The position numbers and the translations under genes were made by a program. From contig JBBATY010000003.1 of assembly GCA_040398525.1 (NCBI GenBank), positions 1-64,000 of the forward strand: DNA of 64,000 bases. Direction: 5' to 3'. Of this stretch, positions 35,664 to 44,558 are shown in pieces (within the stretch, counting starts at the first letter, position 1; every line of letters starts with the position of its first letter). The notes below the pieces were generated by a model. That model saw nothing but the letters and a program-made list of their open reading frames with translations, made no database searches and was not told the origin of the DNA. This DNA comes from VFMC01 sp040398525. GTDB taxonomy: Bacteria > Actinomycetota > Acidimicrobiia > Acidimicrobiales > Ilumatobacteraceae.

Positions 35664-37028
35664 TCAGTGCCCTCCGGAGTCGGCGACCCCGTCGACGGTG
35701 GCGAAGATGGTGTCGCGCGCCGATGGCCAGGCGGCCTGTGCCGAGGCTCCCACCTCAGCGGGCGGGTTCGGGCAGTACTCGGACGGGTAGGGCCACAGGT
35801 CGCGGCGCTCGCCGACGAATTCGAAGTGCATCCCGTCGGCGGTCAGGAAGTTGCCACCCCAGGCGAACCCGTGCTTGCGGAAGATGCGCACCACCCGGCA
35901 GTCCATGCCTGGCGGCTCGCGCCCTTGTGCGTTGGCGACGGTGTTCATGTCGAACGCCATCCCCCACGCATGTCGGCTGAGCGACCCGACCACGGCCGAC
36001 ACGCGGCTGTAGCGCGGGTTCCAGCAGCCTCCGTAGGTGTTGGTGTTGCGCAGGTCGATCGCCGAGCTCAGTCCCGAGGCTGCGATCTCGGCCAAAGCAG
36101 CCTGCAGATGCGGATGAACCACCCGGTGGCAGCGAGCACGCACGGCGATCGAGTCGAAGAGCTCGCGGTTCGAAGGAAGGCTGGCCGCCACCCAGGCCGG
36201 ATCGAGGGAGACCGACTGGCTGTTGACGATCCGGAAGTCGAACTCGCCGAGCAGCACCTTGGTGCGCGCGAAGCCCAGCGTGCCGTCCGGGTTCGGCGGG
36301 CCCCACGAGGGCGCCACGCGCGCATTCGCGTTGTCGACGAACCCGGCCGATCGGATCGACGACAGGATCGACGCACGGTCGAACGGGCCGTGCAGCAGCA
36401 CACGGGTCACCGTGGTGACACCCAGCAGATCGGCCTGGCCATCGGTGATCACCAACTCGGCGCCGCCCACCACCGTGTCGGGAGCCACCATGCCGATGAT
36501 GAACCGGGTGGGTCGACCCGACGACGAGATGAGCTCGACCTCGTCGCCTGCACGCGCACCGCGGAGCGCTGCAGTCGTCGTTCCCATCACGATCGCCCCG
36601 GAGCCGAGCACGCTCGCCACATCGGCGCCGAACACGGGTGCGACGACGTTCAGCGGGAACGCGGAGACGGCCATCGGGAACTGCCACCTGCCGGTCGAGC
36701 CGCTGGCCTGCTGAACCACCAGCGCACCACGACGAACCGCTGCAAGGCCGTACTGGAAGGAACGGACCCGAGCCGCTGCCACCCCCAACGAGTCGGCGAG
36801 GCGTTCGACGTGCTCGATGGTCGAGCTCCTCATCGCCCCGTGCTCGGAGATGCTCACGGCGTCGACCAGCTCGGGCGACGGTGTGCGCATGCCCCGATCA
36901 GCCGTCGCCGATGCCCCTGCACCGCCATCGAGCACTCCCTTCGGCCCGAGCCCGGCGTCGACCTGACCGGCGACCGCCACTGCCAGGACCGCGGCTGCCA
37001 GCAGAGCAGGTCGGCCGAAACGTCGCAC
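35664..37028 (-). CDS. Secreted M15-family D-Ala-D-Ala carboxypeptidase-like protein
   Basis: 454 residues from GTG 37028: a signal peptide (RPALLAAAVLAVAVAGQVDA), a central beta-rich region of about 200 residues with no named domain, then a C-terminal VanY/M15-type peptidase. The zinc site appears as SRHAWGMAFDMN plus HFEFVG near the end. The enzyme would trim peptidoglycan stem peptides outside the cell. The frame is open over 1.6 kb further upstream, antisense to lysS, but the signal peptide and the TAGGCT box 7 bases before the GTG settle the start. It is divergent from lysS. Confidence 0.85.
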   Translation of the reverse strand: MRRFGRPALLAAAVLAVAVAGQVDAGLGPKGVLDGGAGASATADRGMRTPSPELVDAVSISEHGAMRSSTIEHVERLADSLGVAAARVRSFQYGLAAVRRGALVVQQASGSTGRWQFPMAVSAFPLNVVAPVFGADVASVLGSGAIVMGTTTAALRGARAGDEVELISSSGRPTRFIIGMVAPDTVVGGAELVITDGQADLLGVTTVTRVLLHGPFDRASILSSIRSAGFVDNANARVAPSWGPPNPDGTLGFARTKVLLGEFDFRIVNSQSVSLDPAWVAASLPSNRELFDSIAVRARCHRVVHPHLQAALAEIAASGLSSAIDLRNTNTYGGCWNPRYSRVSAVVGSLSRHAWGMAFDMNTVANAQGREPPGMDCRVVRIFRKHGFAWGGNFLTADGMHFEFVGERRDLWPYPSEYCPNPPAEVGASAQAAWPSARDTIFATVDGVADSGGH

Positions 37029-37035
37029 GTCGGCG

Positions 37036-37041
37036 AGCCTA
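37036..37041 (-). promoter_or_regulatory. Candidate leaderless -10 box (TAGGCT) for the M15 peptidase
   Basis: TAGGCT, 7-base spacer, GTG at 37028. It supports that start over many upstream alternatives. Confidence 0.5.
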
Positions 37042-37094
37042 GTGACGGTAATGCAACGCTCCCGGGGCACCCGACCCGATACCGTCTCGTCCCT

Positions 37095-38657
37095 GTGAGC
37101 GACACGCCCATCGACCCCTCCTCTGCCGCGCCCGACGACGGCGACGTCTCCCTGCACGAGCACGGCAGCGGCCTGCTCGCCGAGAAGGCCAAGCGAGCAG
37201 CGAAGATCGAGCGGATCCGCGAGGGAGGCGCCAACCCGTACCCCTACCGGTTCGACCGCACCCACACGCTCGGCGAGATCAGAGCGGCCCACGAGCATCT
37301 CGAGCCCGGCACGGAGACCGAGGTACGAGTCGCGGTCGCGGGTCGCATCATGCTGCTGCGCGAGCAGGGCAAGCTGGTGTTCATCACGATGCGCGACCGC
37401 AGCGGAGAGATCCAGCTGTTCGTGTCGAAGGGGGTCATCGGCGACGACGGGTTCGCAGCCGTGGGCGACCTCGACCTCGGCGACTGGGTCGGCGTCGAGG
37501 GCACGGTCATGACCACCCGCAAGGGAGAGTTGAGCGTGAAGGCCGAGCGCGTCGAGCTGCTGTCGAAGGCGGTGCGCCCGATGCCCGACAAGTGGCACGG
37601 CCTCACCGATACCGACACCCGCTTCCGGCAGCGCTATGCCGACCTGATCGTCAATGCCGAGGCGCGACGCACGTTCGAGGTCCGCCACGCAGTCATCGCC
37701 AGCTTCCGCCGCACCCTCCACGAGCTCGCCTTCATCGAGGTCGAGACGCCGGTGCTCCACGTCGAGGCCGGCGGCGCCCATGCCAGACCGTTCATCACCC
37801 ATCACAACACCCTCGACATGACGATGTTCCTGCGCATCGCCCTCGAGCTGCACCTGAAGCGGCTCATCGTGGGTGGCATGGAGCGTGTCTTCGAGATCGG
37901 CAGGGTCTTCCGCAACGAAGGCGTCAGCACGCGCCACAACCCTGAGTTCACGATGATGGAGCTCTACCAGGCGTTCGCCGACCACACCGAGATGATCGAC
38001 ATCACCGAGCGGCTGATCACCACCGCGGCGGTCGAGGCAACCGGCTCGTCCGTCGTCACGGTGCACGGGCCCGGTGGGGTGGTCGAGGAGGTCGACCTCG
38101 CCGAGCCGTGGCGCAGGGCGCGGATGATCGACCTGGTGCAGGAGGCCACTGGCGTGGAGGTCCACCCTTCGCAACCGGTCGAGCACCTCCGCAAGCTGGC
38201 GAGCGAGTACGGCGTGTCGGTCCTGCCGCGCTGGGGTGCCGGCAAGATCATCGAGGAGATCTTCGAGTCGACCGCCGAGCAGTCGCTGATCCGACCCACG
38301 TTCGTCACCGGCCATCCGGTCGAGATCTCCCCGCTCGCCCGCACCGATCGCCACGACCCGTACCTCACCGAGCGATTCGAGCTGTTCATCGGCGCACGCG
38401 AGTACGCCAACGGCTACAGCGAGCTGAACGACCCGGTCGAACAGCGGGCGCGCTTCGAGGACGAGCAGCGGGCCAAGGAGGCCGGCGACGACGAGGCTGC
38501 CGGCATCGACGAGGACTACCTCCGCGCGCTCGAGTACGGCATGCCGCCGACCGGTGGCCTCGGGATCGGCATGGACCGCGTGGCGATGCTCCTGGCGAAT
38601 GTCACCTCCATCAAGGAGGTCATCCTCTTCCCCACCCTGCGCCACGAAGTGCTCTGA
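37095..38657 (+). CDS. lysS: Lysyl-tRNA synthetase, class II
   Basis: 520 residues. An N-terminal OB-fold anticodon domain (about 60-170, AGRIMLLREQGKLVFITMRD) is followed by the class II catalytic core: motif 2 FRNEGVSTRHNPEFTMMELYQ-type segment and motif 3 GLGIGMDRVAMLLAN. It charges tRNA-Lys. GTG 37095 is the likely start (VSDTPIDPSS); TACCGT lies 9 bases upstream and there is no ribosome binding site. The frame remains open antisense to the M15 gene but that extension has no conserved sequence. dapD follows 17 bases downstream. Confidence 0.96.
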   Translation: MSDTPIDPSSAAPDDGDVSLHEHGSGLLAEKAKRAAKIERIREGGANPYPYRFDRTHTLGEIRAAHEHLEPGTETEVRVAVAGRIMLLREQGKLVFITMRDRSGEIQLFVSKGVIGDDGFAAVGDLDLGDWVGVEGTVMTTRKGELSVKAERVELLSKAVRPMPDKWHGLTDTDTRFRQRYADLIVNAEARRTFEVRHAVIASFRRTLHELAFIEVETPVLHVEAGGAHARPFITHHNTLDMTMFLRIALELHLKRLIVGGMERVFEIGRVFRNEGVSTRHNPEFTMMELYQAFADHTEMIDITERLITTAAVEATGSSVVTVHGPGGVVEEVDLAEPWRRARMIDLVQEATGVEVHPSQPVEHLRKLASEYGVSVLPRWGAGKIIEEIFESTAEQSLIRPTFVTGHPVEISPLARTDRHDPYLTERFELFIGAREYANGYSELNDPVEQRARFEDEQRAKEAGDDEAAGIDEDYLRALEYGMPPTGGLGIGMDRVAMLLANVTSIKEVILFPTLRHEVL

Positions 38658-38674
38658 CGAAAGGACCCCCCACC

Positions 38675-39598
38675 ATGACTGCAGCCTGGGGCGCCGGACT
38701 CGCCACCGTCACCGCGGCGGGCACCGTGCTCGACACCTGGTTCCCACACGTCGGCCTCGGCGAGCTGCCCGACCGACCGTGGCAGGACCTGTTGCCCTCG
38801 GTCGACGCCGACCTCGACGTGCGCGGCTACCGGCGTGAGCGGGTGCTGATGACGATCGAGACCGACGACGCACCGACCTCGACGAGCGACGCCTATCTGC
38901 GACTGCACCTGCTCTCGAACCGGCTGGTGCTGCCTCGCTCGATCAACCTCGACGGCATCTTCGGCGCACTGCCCAACAACGCGTGGACCGACCACGGACC
39001 GGTGCAGCCCGACCAGGTCGACGCGCTGCGCGTGCGCCTGCTGCAACGCGGTGCCCACCTCCAGGTGTACGGCCTCGACAAGTTCCCGCGGATGACCGAC
39101 TACGTCATCCCGTCGGGCGTGCGCATCGCCGACGCCGACCGGGTGCGCCTCGGCGCCCACCTGGCCCCAGGCACCACGGTGATGCACGAGGGGTTCTGCA
39201 ACTTCAACGCCGGCACGCTCGGCACCTCGATGGTCGAAGGGCGCATCAGCCAGGGTGTCATCGTCGGCGACGGGAGCGACATCGGCGGTGGGGCCTCGAT
39301 CATGGGCACCCTCTCGGGCGGCGGCACCGAGCGCGTCACCATCGGCCAGCGTTGCCTGCTCGGCGCCGAGTCGGGCCTCGGCATCAGCCTCGGCGACGAC
39401 TGCATCGTCGAAGCCGGCCTCTACGTCACCGCCGGCACGCTGGTGCGCCTGCCCGACGGGAGCGTGGTCAAGGCCCGCCAGTTGAGCGGCACCGCGAACG
39501 CGCTGTTCCGGCGCAACAGCCAGACCGGCGCTGTCGAGCTCGTCGCCCGCTCAGGTGGCTGGGGCGGCCTCAACGAGGCGCTCCACGCCAACGACTGA
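38675..39598 (+). CDS. dapD: 2,3,4,5-tetrahydropyridine-2,6-dicarboxylate N-succinyltransferase
   Basis: 307 residues of the actinobacterial DapD type. The C-terminal half is a left-handed beta-helix (VMHEGFCNFNAGTLGTSMVEGRIS, then GGGASIMGTLSGGG, then CLLGAESGLGISLGDDC). It succinylates tetrahydrodipicolinate on the way to meso-diaminopimelate and lysine. The ATG at 38675 has AAGGA 9 bases upstream. Tight spacing behind lysS suggests co-transcription of lysine synthesis with lysine charging. Confidence 0.95.
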   Translation: MTAAWGAGLATVTAAGTVLDTWFPHVGLGELPDRPWQDLLPSVDADLDVRGYRRERVLMTIETDDAPTSTSDAYLRLHLLSNRLVLPRSINLDGIFGALPNNAWTDHGPVQPDQVDALRVRLLQRGAHLQVYGLDKFPRMTDYVIPSGVRIADADRVRLGAHLAPGTTVMHEGFCNFNAGTLGTSMVEGRISQGVIVGDGSDIGGGASIMGTLSGGGTERVTIGQRCLLGAESGLGISLGDDCIVEAGLYVTAGTLVRLPDGSVVKARQLSGTANALFRRNSQTGAVELVARSGGWGGLNEALHAND

Positions 39599-39679
39599 CG
39601 CACCGTCCGGCGTCAGGCGCGTCGATCCGCGGTCGCTCACCGGCCCCGCCTCGACAGGCGGCCGGCCAACGGGACTCGG

Positions 39680-39685
39680 TAGCCT
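39680..39685 (+). promoter_or_regulatory. Candidate leaderless -10 box (TAGCCT) for the SDR gene
   Basis: TAGCCT, 7-base spacer, ATG at 39693. Confidence 0.5.
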
Positions 39686-39692
39686 CGGCACC

Positions 39693-40586
39693 ATGACTGA
39701 TCTCGGATTCGACGGCAAGGTGGCAATCATCACGGGCGCAGGCGGTGGCCTGGGGCGGCAGCACGCGCTGCTCCTCGCATCGCGAGGTGCCTTGCTGGTG
39801 ATCAACGATCTGGGCGGCGCCGTCGACGGCACGGGCAGCGACAAGGGCGCTGCAGAGCGGGTGGTCGACGAGATCAAGGCGCTCGGCGGCGAAGCCGTCG
39901 CCAACACGTCGAGCGTGGCCACCCCCGAGGGTGGCCGCGAGATCGTGCAGGCCGCCATCGACACCTTCGGCAGGGTCGACATCGTCGTCAACAACGCGGG
40001 CATCCTGCGCGACAAGGCCTTCCACAACATGGAGCCGGACCTGATGAACCCGGTGTTCGACGTGCACCTGAAGGGCGCCTTCCACGTCACCCAGCCCGCA
40101 TGGGTGCACATGCGCGAGCAGGGCTATGGCCGGATCATCTCGACCTCGTCGGCGGCCGGCATCTTCGGCAACTTCGGCCAGACGAACTACGGAGCCGCCA
40201 AGATGGGGCTCGTCGGCTTCACCCGCGTGCTCGCGGTGGAGGGCGCCAAGTACAACATCAAGGCCAACGCGATCGCTCCACTGGCGCTCACGCGCATGAC
40301 CGAGAACCTGATGGGTGGACTGGGCGACCGGCTCGACCCGGGCCTGGTGTCGCCGGTGGTGGCATTCCTCGCCCACGAGGACTGCCCGGTCAGTGGACAG
40401 GTGCTCAGTGTGGGCGGCGGACGCGTCGCCCACGTGTTCATCGCCGAGACGCAGGGGTTCACCAAGGACGGCCTCACCCTCGAGGACGTGCGCGACAACT
40501 GGTCCACCATCACCGACCAGACCGGCTACGGCGTCCCCGCCAACCTCGGCGAGGAGACGGCCATGTTCTTGAGCGCGTTCCGCTGA
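39693..40586 (+). CDS. Short-chain dehydrogenase, 3-hydroxyacyl-CoA dehydrogenase type
   Basis: 297 residues, longer than a typical 250-residue SDR. Seen: IITGAGGGLGRQHALLL, NNAGILRDKAFHNM, the catalytic Ser in STSSAAGIFGNFGQ and YGAAKMGLVGF. The NDLGGAVDGTG segment and the extended C-terminus are typical of the hydroxyacyl-CoA dehydrogenase part of peroxisomal-type multifunctional enzyme 2 (HSD17B4-like). It probably oxidises 3-hydroxyacyl-CoA or steroid intermediates with NAD. The partner hydratase is not beside it. Confidence 0.87.
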   Translation: MTDLGFDGKVAIITGAGGGLGRQHALLLASRGALLVINDLGGAVDGTGSDKGAAERVVDEIKALGGEAVANTSSVATPEGGREIVQAAIDTFGRVDIVVNNAGILRDKAFHNMEPDLMNPVFDVHLKGAFHVTQPAWVHMREQGYGRIISTSSAAGIFGNFGQTNYGAAKMGLVGFTRVLAVEGAKYNIKANAIAPLALTRMTENLMGGLGDRLDPGLVSPVVAFLAHEDCPVSGQVLSVGGGRVAHVFIAETQGFTKDGLTLEDVRDNWSTITDQTGYGVPANLGEETAMFLSAFR

Positions 40587-40591
40587 CACAC

Positions 40592-40608
40592 ACTCCGCGT
40601 GGCGGAGT
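40592..40608. terminator. Short perfect hairpin after the SDR gene
   Basis: A 7-base perfect inverted repeat (ACTCCGC, loop GTG, GCGGAGT) starts 5 bases after the SDR stop. No T-tract follows, so it could be an actinobacterial-type terminator or simply an mRNA 3' stabiliser. Confidence 0.4.
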
Positions 40609-40685
40609 CGGCACGTCTCGTATCGACTTCGTCAAGGTCTGCTCAGGATTGGCCGACAAGCCTTGGCCGGCCGATCCGGGCGCCG

Positions 40686-40691
40686 TACGGT
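40686..40691 (+). promoter_or_regulatory. Candidate leaderless -10 box (TACGGT) for the PilZ gene
   Basis: TACGGT, 7-base spacer, ATG at 40699. It favours this ATG over the TTG at 40663 and GTG at 40690. Confidence 0.45.
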
Positions 40692-40698
40692 GCCCGTC

Positions 40699-41265
40699 AT
40701 GGTGACTGCACGGATCGGGATCGGGGTGTCGATCGAGGACGTGGCGAGGCTGTTCGACCGGCCCCGCCAGGTGACGCTGACGGTGGGCGGGCACAGCCTC
40801 GAAGTCATGGCCCAGCACGACGAAGGACGTGTGCTGGCGATCATCGACGACGGCACCACCCCGTCGGGTCGGGCCGCCATCACGCTCGTCGTCGACCGCT
40901 CGTCGTGGCGGCTCGAGGGTGCTCTCGATCGCGACCGGGCGACCCGCACTCCCTACCTCACGATCGATCGGGGCTACCGCTTCGAACGACGCACCGAGAC
41001 GCGCCACAGCGTCCCGCCGGCGATGATCGGCGCCCGCGTCATCGGCGACCAGCGCTGGACACTCGTCACGCCGGTCGACATCTCGCGGTCGGGGATGTCG
41101 TTCACCGGCCGCACCTGGGGCCCACGCACCCAGGTCGAAGTCGTGCTCCTCGGCGGCCGGGCCGGCGAGACGACCTACGGCACGGTGGTCCGCGACATCG
41201 ATGGTGTGTGTGCCGTGCGCTTCGACCAGCTGCTGAGCAACATCCCGGCACAGATCCCCGCCTGA
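40699..41265 (+). CDS. PilZ-domain protein (candidate c-di-GMP receptor)
   Basis: 188 residues. The C-terminal half has both parts of the c-di-GMP-binding signature: RRTETRHSVP (RxxxR) and DISRSGMSFTG (DxSxxG), followed by beta strands ending VCAVRFDQLL. The N-terminal 85 residues resemble the YcgR-N or flagellar-brake type beta domain but are not clearly assignable. It likely senses c-di-GMP and controls an unknown envelope or motility target. The GGDEF-EAL protein at 59064 could supply the signal. It stands alone, between an SDR and an acyl-CoA dehydrogenase. Confidence 0.85.
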   Translation: MVTARIGIGVSIEDVARLFDRPRQVTLTVGGHSLEVMAQHDEGRVLAIIDDGTTPSGRAAITLVVDRSSWRLEGALDRDRATRTPYLTIDRGYRFERRTETRHSVPPAMIGARVIGDQRWTLVTPVDISRSGMSFTGRTWGPRTQVEVVLLGGRAGETTYGTVVRDIDGVCAVRFDQLLSNIPAQIPA

Positions 41266-41306
41266 CGCGAGTCGATCTCGGCTCAGCTCGACCGGCGACC
41301 ACTCGG

Positions 41307-41312
41307 TAGGGT
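41307..41312 (+). promoter_or_regulatory. Candidate leaderless -10 box (TAGGGT) for the acyl-CoA dehydrogenase
   Basis: TAGGGT, 6-base spacer, GTG at 41319. Confidence 0.5.
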
Positions 41313-41318
41313 CGCGCC

Positions 41319-42431
41319 GTGGCTCAACCTTCCGTCGACGAGTTCCAGCTCCACGCCCGTGAGTGGCTGGCCGAGAACCGCCAGCACGCACCGCGCGACT
41401 ACGGGGCGATCTGCCCTCCCGACCTCGTCGAGCAGGGAGTCGCCTGGCATCGACGCGTCCACGAGGCGGGGTTCGCCGGCATCCACTGGCCCGTCGAGCA
41501 CGGTGGCCGTGGCCTGACGCCCGAGCACAACTCGGTCTGGATGCTCGAGGCCGCGATCGCCGGAGTGCCACCGGTGTTCAACATGGTGGGCCTGGTGCTC
41601 ACCGGCGGCGCTGTCCTGCGGTTCGGCACACCCGAGCAGCAGCGCGACCACCTCGCACCCACCCTGCGCGCCGATCGGCTGTGGTGCCAGTTGTTCAGCG
41701 AACCCGGTGCCGGCAGCGACCTCGGAGGCCTCAGCACACGCGCGGAGCGTGACGGCGACGACTTCGTGGTGAACGGCCAGAAGGTGTGGTGCAGCGGTGG
41801 CCGCTACAGCGACTGGGGCATCCTCATGGCCCGCACCGACCCCGAGGCCCGCAAGCACGAGGGCATCTCGTTCTTCCTGTGCCCAATGGACCTCCCCGGC
41901 ATCGAGATCCGTCCGCTGCGGCAGATGACCGGTGAAGCCGAGTTCGACGAGGTGTTCTTCACCGACGTCCACCTCCCGGCCGAATACCTGCTCGGCCCGT
42001 TGCACGGCGGATGGGGCGTCGGCATGGCGGTGCTCACCAGCGAGCGTGGGCACATCGGCACCAGCGTGATCAGCCTCGAGCGCCGCCTCGAATCGATGTC
42101 GAGGCTCGCCGAGGGCCGCGACCTCGGCCCGGCCGAGCGCGAGCGGCTCACCCGGCTGCTCAGCACCGGCACCGCCTACAAGGCCATGGCGCAGCGCCAG
42201 GGGCCGATCGCCTCGACAGCAGCATCGCTGATGAAGCTCGGCATCACCGAGATGATGTTCGATGTGTCGATGCTCCGCGGCGACCTCGCCGGTGCCGACG
42301 CGATGCTCGAAGGGCCGGACTCATTCGGCATGTTGGCCGCGCCAGGGGGCCGCATCGCCGGCGGCACGAGCCAGGTGCAGCGCAACATCATCGGCGAGCG
42401 CCTGCTGGGCTTGCCCCGCGAACCGAAGTAG
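41319..42431 (+). CDS. Acyl-CoA dehydrogenase
   Basis: 370 residues. Seen: GIHWPVEHGGRGLTPEH, the FAD-contacting LFSEPGAGSDLGGLSTRAE, GQKVWCSGGRYSDWGILMAR and the C-terminal GGTSQVQRNIIGERLLGLPR. It oxidises an acyl-CoA to the enoyl-CoA, passing electrons to ETF. The chain-length or steroid specificity cannot be read. The gene begins with GTG at 41319. It may share a transcript with the LapA-like gene 35 bases downstream. Confidence 0.92.
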   Translation: MAQPSVDEFQLHAREWLAENRQHAPRDYGAICPPDLVEQGVAWHRRVHEAGFAGIHWPVEHGGRGLTPEHNSVWMLEAAIAGVPPVFNMVGLVLTGGAVLRFGTPEQQRDHLAPTLRADRLWCQLFSEPGAGSDLGGLSTRAERDGDDFVVNGQKVWCSGGRYSDWGILMARTDPEARKHEGISFFLCPMDLPGIEIRPLRQMTGEAEFDEVFFTDVHLPAEYLLGPLHGGWGVGMAVLTSERGHIGTSVISLERRLESMSRLAEGRDLGPAERERLTRLLSTGTAYKAMAQRQGPIASTAASLMKLGITEMMFDVSMLRGDLAGADAMLEGPDSFGMLAAPGGRIAGGTSQVQRNIIGERLLGLPREPK

Positions 42432-42466
42432 TACCATCCCGCCCGTCCACGGCGAGGGAGGTTCCA

Positions 42467-42772
42467 GTGACATTGCACCCTGACGACTCGAGCTTCGAGT
42501 CACCCAAGCGTGCCGCTCCGGCGGCCCAGCGCTCGAGCATGAGCCCGGCGATCATCGTGTTCGGCCTGGTGGCCCTCGTCGGCCTGTTCTTCTTCCTCGG
42601 CAACGGCGAGACCACCCAGTTCCACTTCCTCTTCTGGGACTGGACCACCACGGTGCGCTGGATGATCCTCGTCTCGATCCTGCTCGGTGTGGTGATCGAC
42701 CGGTCGTTCACCTTCTGGTGGCGGCGCCGCAAGAAGCGCAGGGCCAAAGAGCGCGAGCTGGCCGAGGGCTGA
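42467..42772 (+). CDS. LapA-domain (DUF1049) small membrane protein
   Basis: 101 residues with a hydrophilic start (VTLHPDDSSFES), two membrane spans (about 28-45 and 62-78) joined by GNGETTQFHFLFWDWTTTVRW, and a very basic tail WWRRRKKRRAKERELAEG. This is the layout of the LapA/YciS domain family, which in Escherichia coli helps regulate lipopolysaccharide assembly; the role in a monoderm is unknown. GTG 42467 is well supported by GGAGG 5 bases upstream. Confidence 0.8.
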   Translation: MTLHPDDSSFESPKRAAPAAQRSSMSPAIIVFGLVALVGLFFFLGNGETTQFHFLFWDWTTTVRWMILVSILLGVVIDRSFTFWWRRRKKRRAKERELAEG

Positions 42773-42844
42773 GCCGGACAGCGGGCGACGGTTCCCGTCG
42801 GCCGCATTCGTCACAGCCAGGCTCGAGCCGCGAGGATGGGTTTC

Positions 42845-43672
42845 ATGCGCGTCGTGTCGTCCGGTGGGGTCGAGCTCGCTGTCCACGACCTCGGCGGCGA
42901 GGGCCCAGCCCTGCTGGTCAGCCACGCCACGGGCTTCCACGGACGCTGCTACATCCCGCTCGCAGCTGCGCTCGCCGACCGCTACCACGCCGTCGCCTTC
43001 GACTACCGCGGCCACGGCGACACGCCCCATCCCGCCGAGGACGTCGACTGGGCGCGCTACGGCGACGATGCCGAGGCGATGGCCGCAGCCCTCGATCCGC
43101 CTGTGGTCGCCTTCGGCCATTCGATGGGCGGCGCCTGCCTGCTGATGGCCGCGCACCGCAACCCCGGGCTGTTCCGGGCGCTCGTGGTGTTCGAGCCGAT
43201 CGTGTTCCCCCCGTCGGGGATCCGGCCGGACGGGACTCCCTCCCCGCTGTCGATGGGCGCTCGTCGCCGACGGGCGAGCTTCCCGAGCTACGAGGCCGCG
43301 ATCGACAACTACTCGGCGAAGCGCCCGCTCGGCTCGTTCACGCCGGCCGCCCTCGACGCCTACGTCCGGTACGGGTTCCGGCCAGGAGACGACGGCGAGG
43401 TGCACCTGAAGTGCCGGCCCGAGATCGAGGCGGCGACGTTCGACACGGGTGGCGGGCACCGGACCTGGGACCACCTCGGCGAGATCAGCACCCCGGTGCT
43501 GGTGATCAGCGGCCGCCCCGAGGAGATGCAACCGTCGATGATCGCCCGGCCCGTCGCCGAGATGCTGCCGAACGGGCGGCACCTCGAACGCACCGACCTC
43601 GACCACTTCGGGCCGATGACCCATCCCGACCTGGTGGCCGACCTGGTCGCCGCGTTCTTGGCCGAGCACTGA
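42845..43672 (+). CDS. Alpha/beta hydrolase
   Basis: 275 residues. Seen: the oxyanion-side SHATGFHGRCYIPL, FDYRGHGDTPHP, the nucleophile elbow FGHSMGGACLL, PVLVISGRPEEM and the histidine in DLDHFGPMTHP. The Ser-Asp/Glu-His triad is complete in outline. The substrate is unknown. The ATG at 42845 is preferred over 42836 because GAGG lies 9 bases before it. Downstream of the LapA-like gene by 72 bases. Confidence 0.88.
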   Translation: MRVVSSGGVELAVHDLGGEGPALLVSHATGFHGRCYIPLAAALADRYHAVAFDYRGHGDTPHPAEDVDWARYGDDAEAMAAALDPPVVAFGHSMGGACLLMAAHRNPGLFRALVVFEPIVFPPSGIRPDGTPSPLSMGARRRRASFPSYEAAIDNYSAKRPLGSFTPAALDAYVRYGFRPGDDGEVHLKCRPEIEAATFDTGGGHRTWDHLGEISTPVLVISGRPEEMQPSMIARPVAEMLPNGRHLERTDLDHFGPMTHPDLVADLVAAFLAEH

Positions 43673-43720
43673 GCGCGAACGGCCCGCAGGTCATCGCCGG
43701 ACCGCCGCACACCCCCTTCG

Positions 43721-43726
43721 TAGACT
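43721..43726 (+). promoter_or_regulatory. Candidate leaderless -10 box (TAGACT) for the RecB-family nuclease
   Basis: TAGACT, 7-base spacer, GTG at 43734. Confidence 0.5.
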
Positions 43727-43733
43727 GCTGCCC

Positions 43734-44558
43734 GTGACCTACCCCGTGCCCACCAGCTTGTCGCCGAGCCGGGTCGAGTCGTTCACCAGCTGCCCCTTGG
43801 CCTTCCGGTTCAGCAGCATCGAGCGGATCCCCGAGCCCCCGGCCGTGCACTCCACCAAGGGGTCGTTCGTCCACCGGGTGCTCGAGCTGCTCTTCACCGC
43901 TCCCCCTGCTGCCCGGGGGGGCGACGCCGTCGAGGAGTCCTTCCACCGCGCCCGTGTCGAGTACGAGGTACATCCGGACTTCACGCTGCTCGGCCTCGAC
44001 CCGGCAGCGGGCGAGGCCTTCTTCGCCGACAGCCGCAGCCTCGTCGACAACTACCTGCGCATGGAGGACCCCAGCCAGGTGCGCGACATCGGTCTCGAGA
44101 TCCGGCTCGAAGCCGCGCTCGGCGACCTCACCGTGCGCGGCATCATCGACCGCCTCGAGATCGACCACCGCGACGAGCTCGTCATCACCGACTACAAGAC
44201 CGGCCGTCCACCGGGGCGGCAGTTCGAGCAGTCGACGATGGGGGCGGTCCACCTCTACGCGTACATGTGCGAGTCGGTGTTCGGCCGTCGACCTGTCGCC
44301 GTCAGGTTGATGTACCTACGCACCGGCGAGGTCATCACCGCCACACCCTCGGCCGAGTCGACGCGCTTCGTCACCACCCGCGCCACGGCGGTCTGGAACG
44401 CCGTGGCGCGGGCCTGCACCACGGGCGACTTCCGCCCTCGACCCGGCCCGCTCTGCCGGTCGTGCTCGTTCCAGCGCTGGTGCCCCGAGTTCGGCGGCGA
44501 CCCCGACCGGGCTGCGGTCGAGGCCCCGGCGGCCTTCGGCCTGGGCGCCCCTCAGTGA
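43734..44558 (+). CDS. RecB/Cas4-type PD-(D/E)XK nuclease with Cys cluster
   Basis: 274 residues. The nuclease core shows GSFVHRVLELLF, GIIDRLEIDHRDELVITDYKTG (the D...DYK motif III) and YAYMCESVFG. One cysteine near the N-terminus (FTSCPLAF) and three at the C-terminus (CRSCSFQRWC) match the 4Fe-4S arrangement of AddB/Cas4-like nucleases. A DNA end-processing or repair role is inferred. No cas genes or CRISPR repeats are near, so it is not read as Cas4. Its stop overlaps the PAP2 start (GTGA). Confidence 0.9.
   Translation: MTYPVPTSLSPSRVESFTSCPLAFRFSSIERIPEPPAVHSTKGSFVHRVLELLFTAPPAARGGDAVEESFHRARVEYEVHPDFTLLGLDPAAGEAFFADSRSLVDNYLRMEDPSQVRDIGLEIRLEAALGDLTVRGIIDRLEIDHRDELVITDYKTGRPPGRQFEQSTMGAVHLYAYMCESVFGRRPVAVRLMYLRTGEVITATPSAESTRFVTTRATAVWNAVARACTTGDFRPRPGPLCRSCSFQRWCPEFGGDPDRAAVEAPAAFGLGAPQ

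Noticed and set aside
35664..38657. Near-1000-codon frames on both strands over the M15 peptidase and lysS
   Set aside because: Each is a real gene extended antisense across its divergent neighbour. Conserved N-termini and the -10 boxes place the starts at 37028 and 37095.
43734..44558. Cas4 as part of a CRISPR system
   Set aside because: No repeats, spacers or other cas genes are present; the nuclease fits a repair-type RecB family member.
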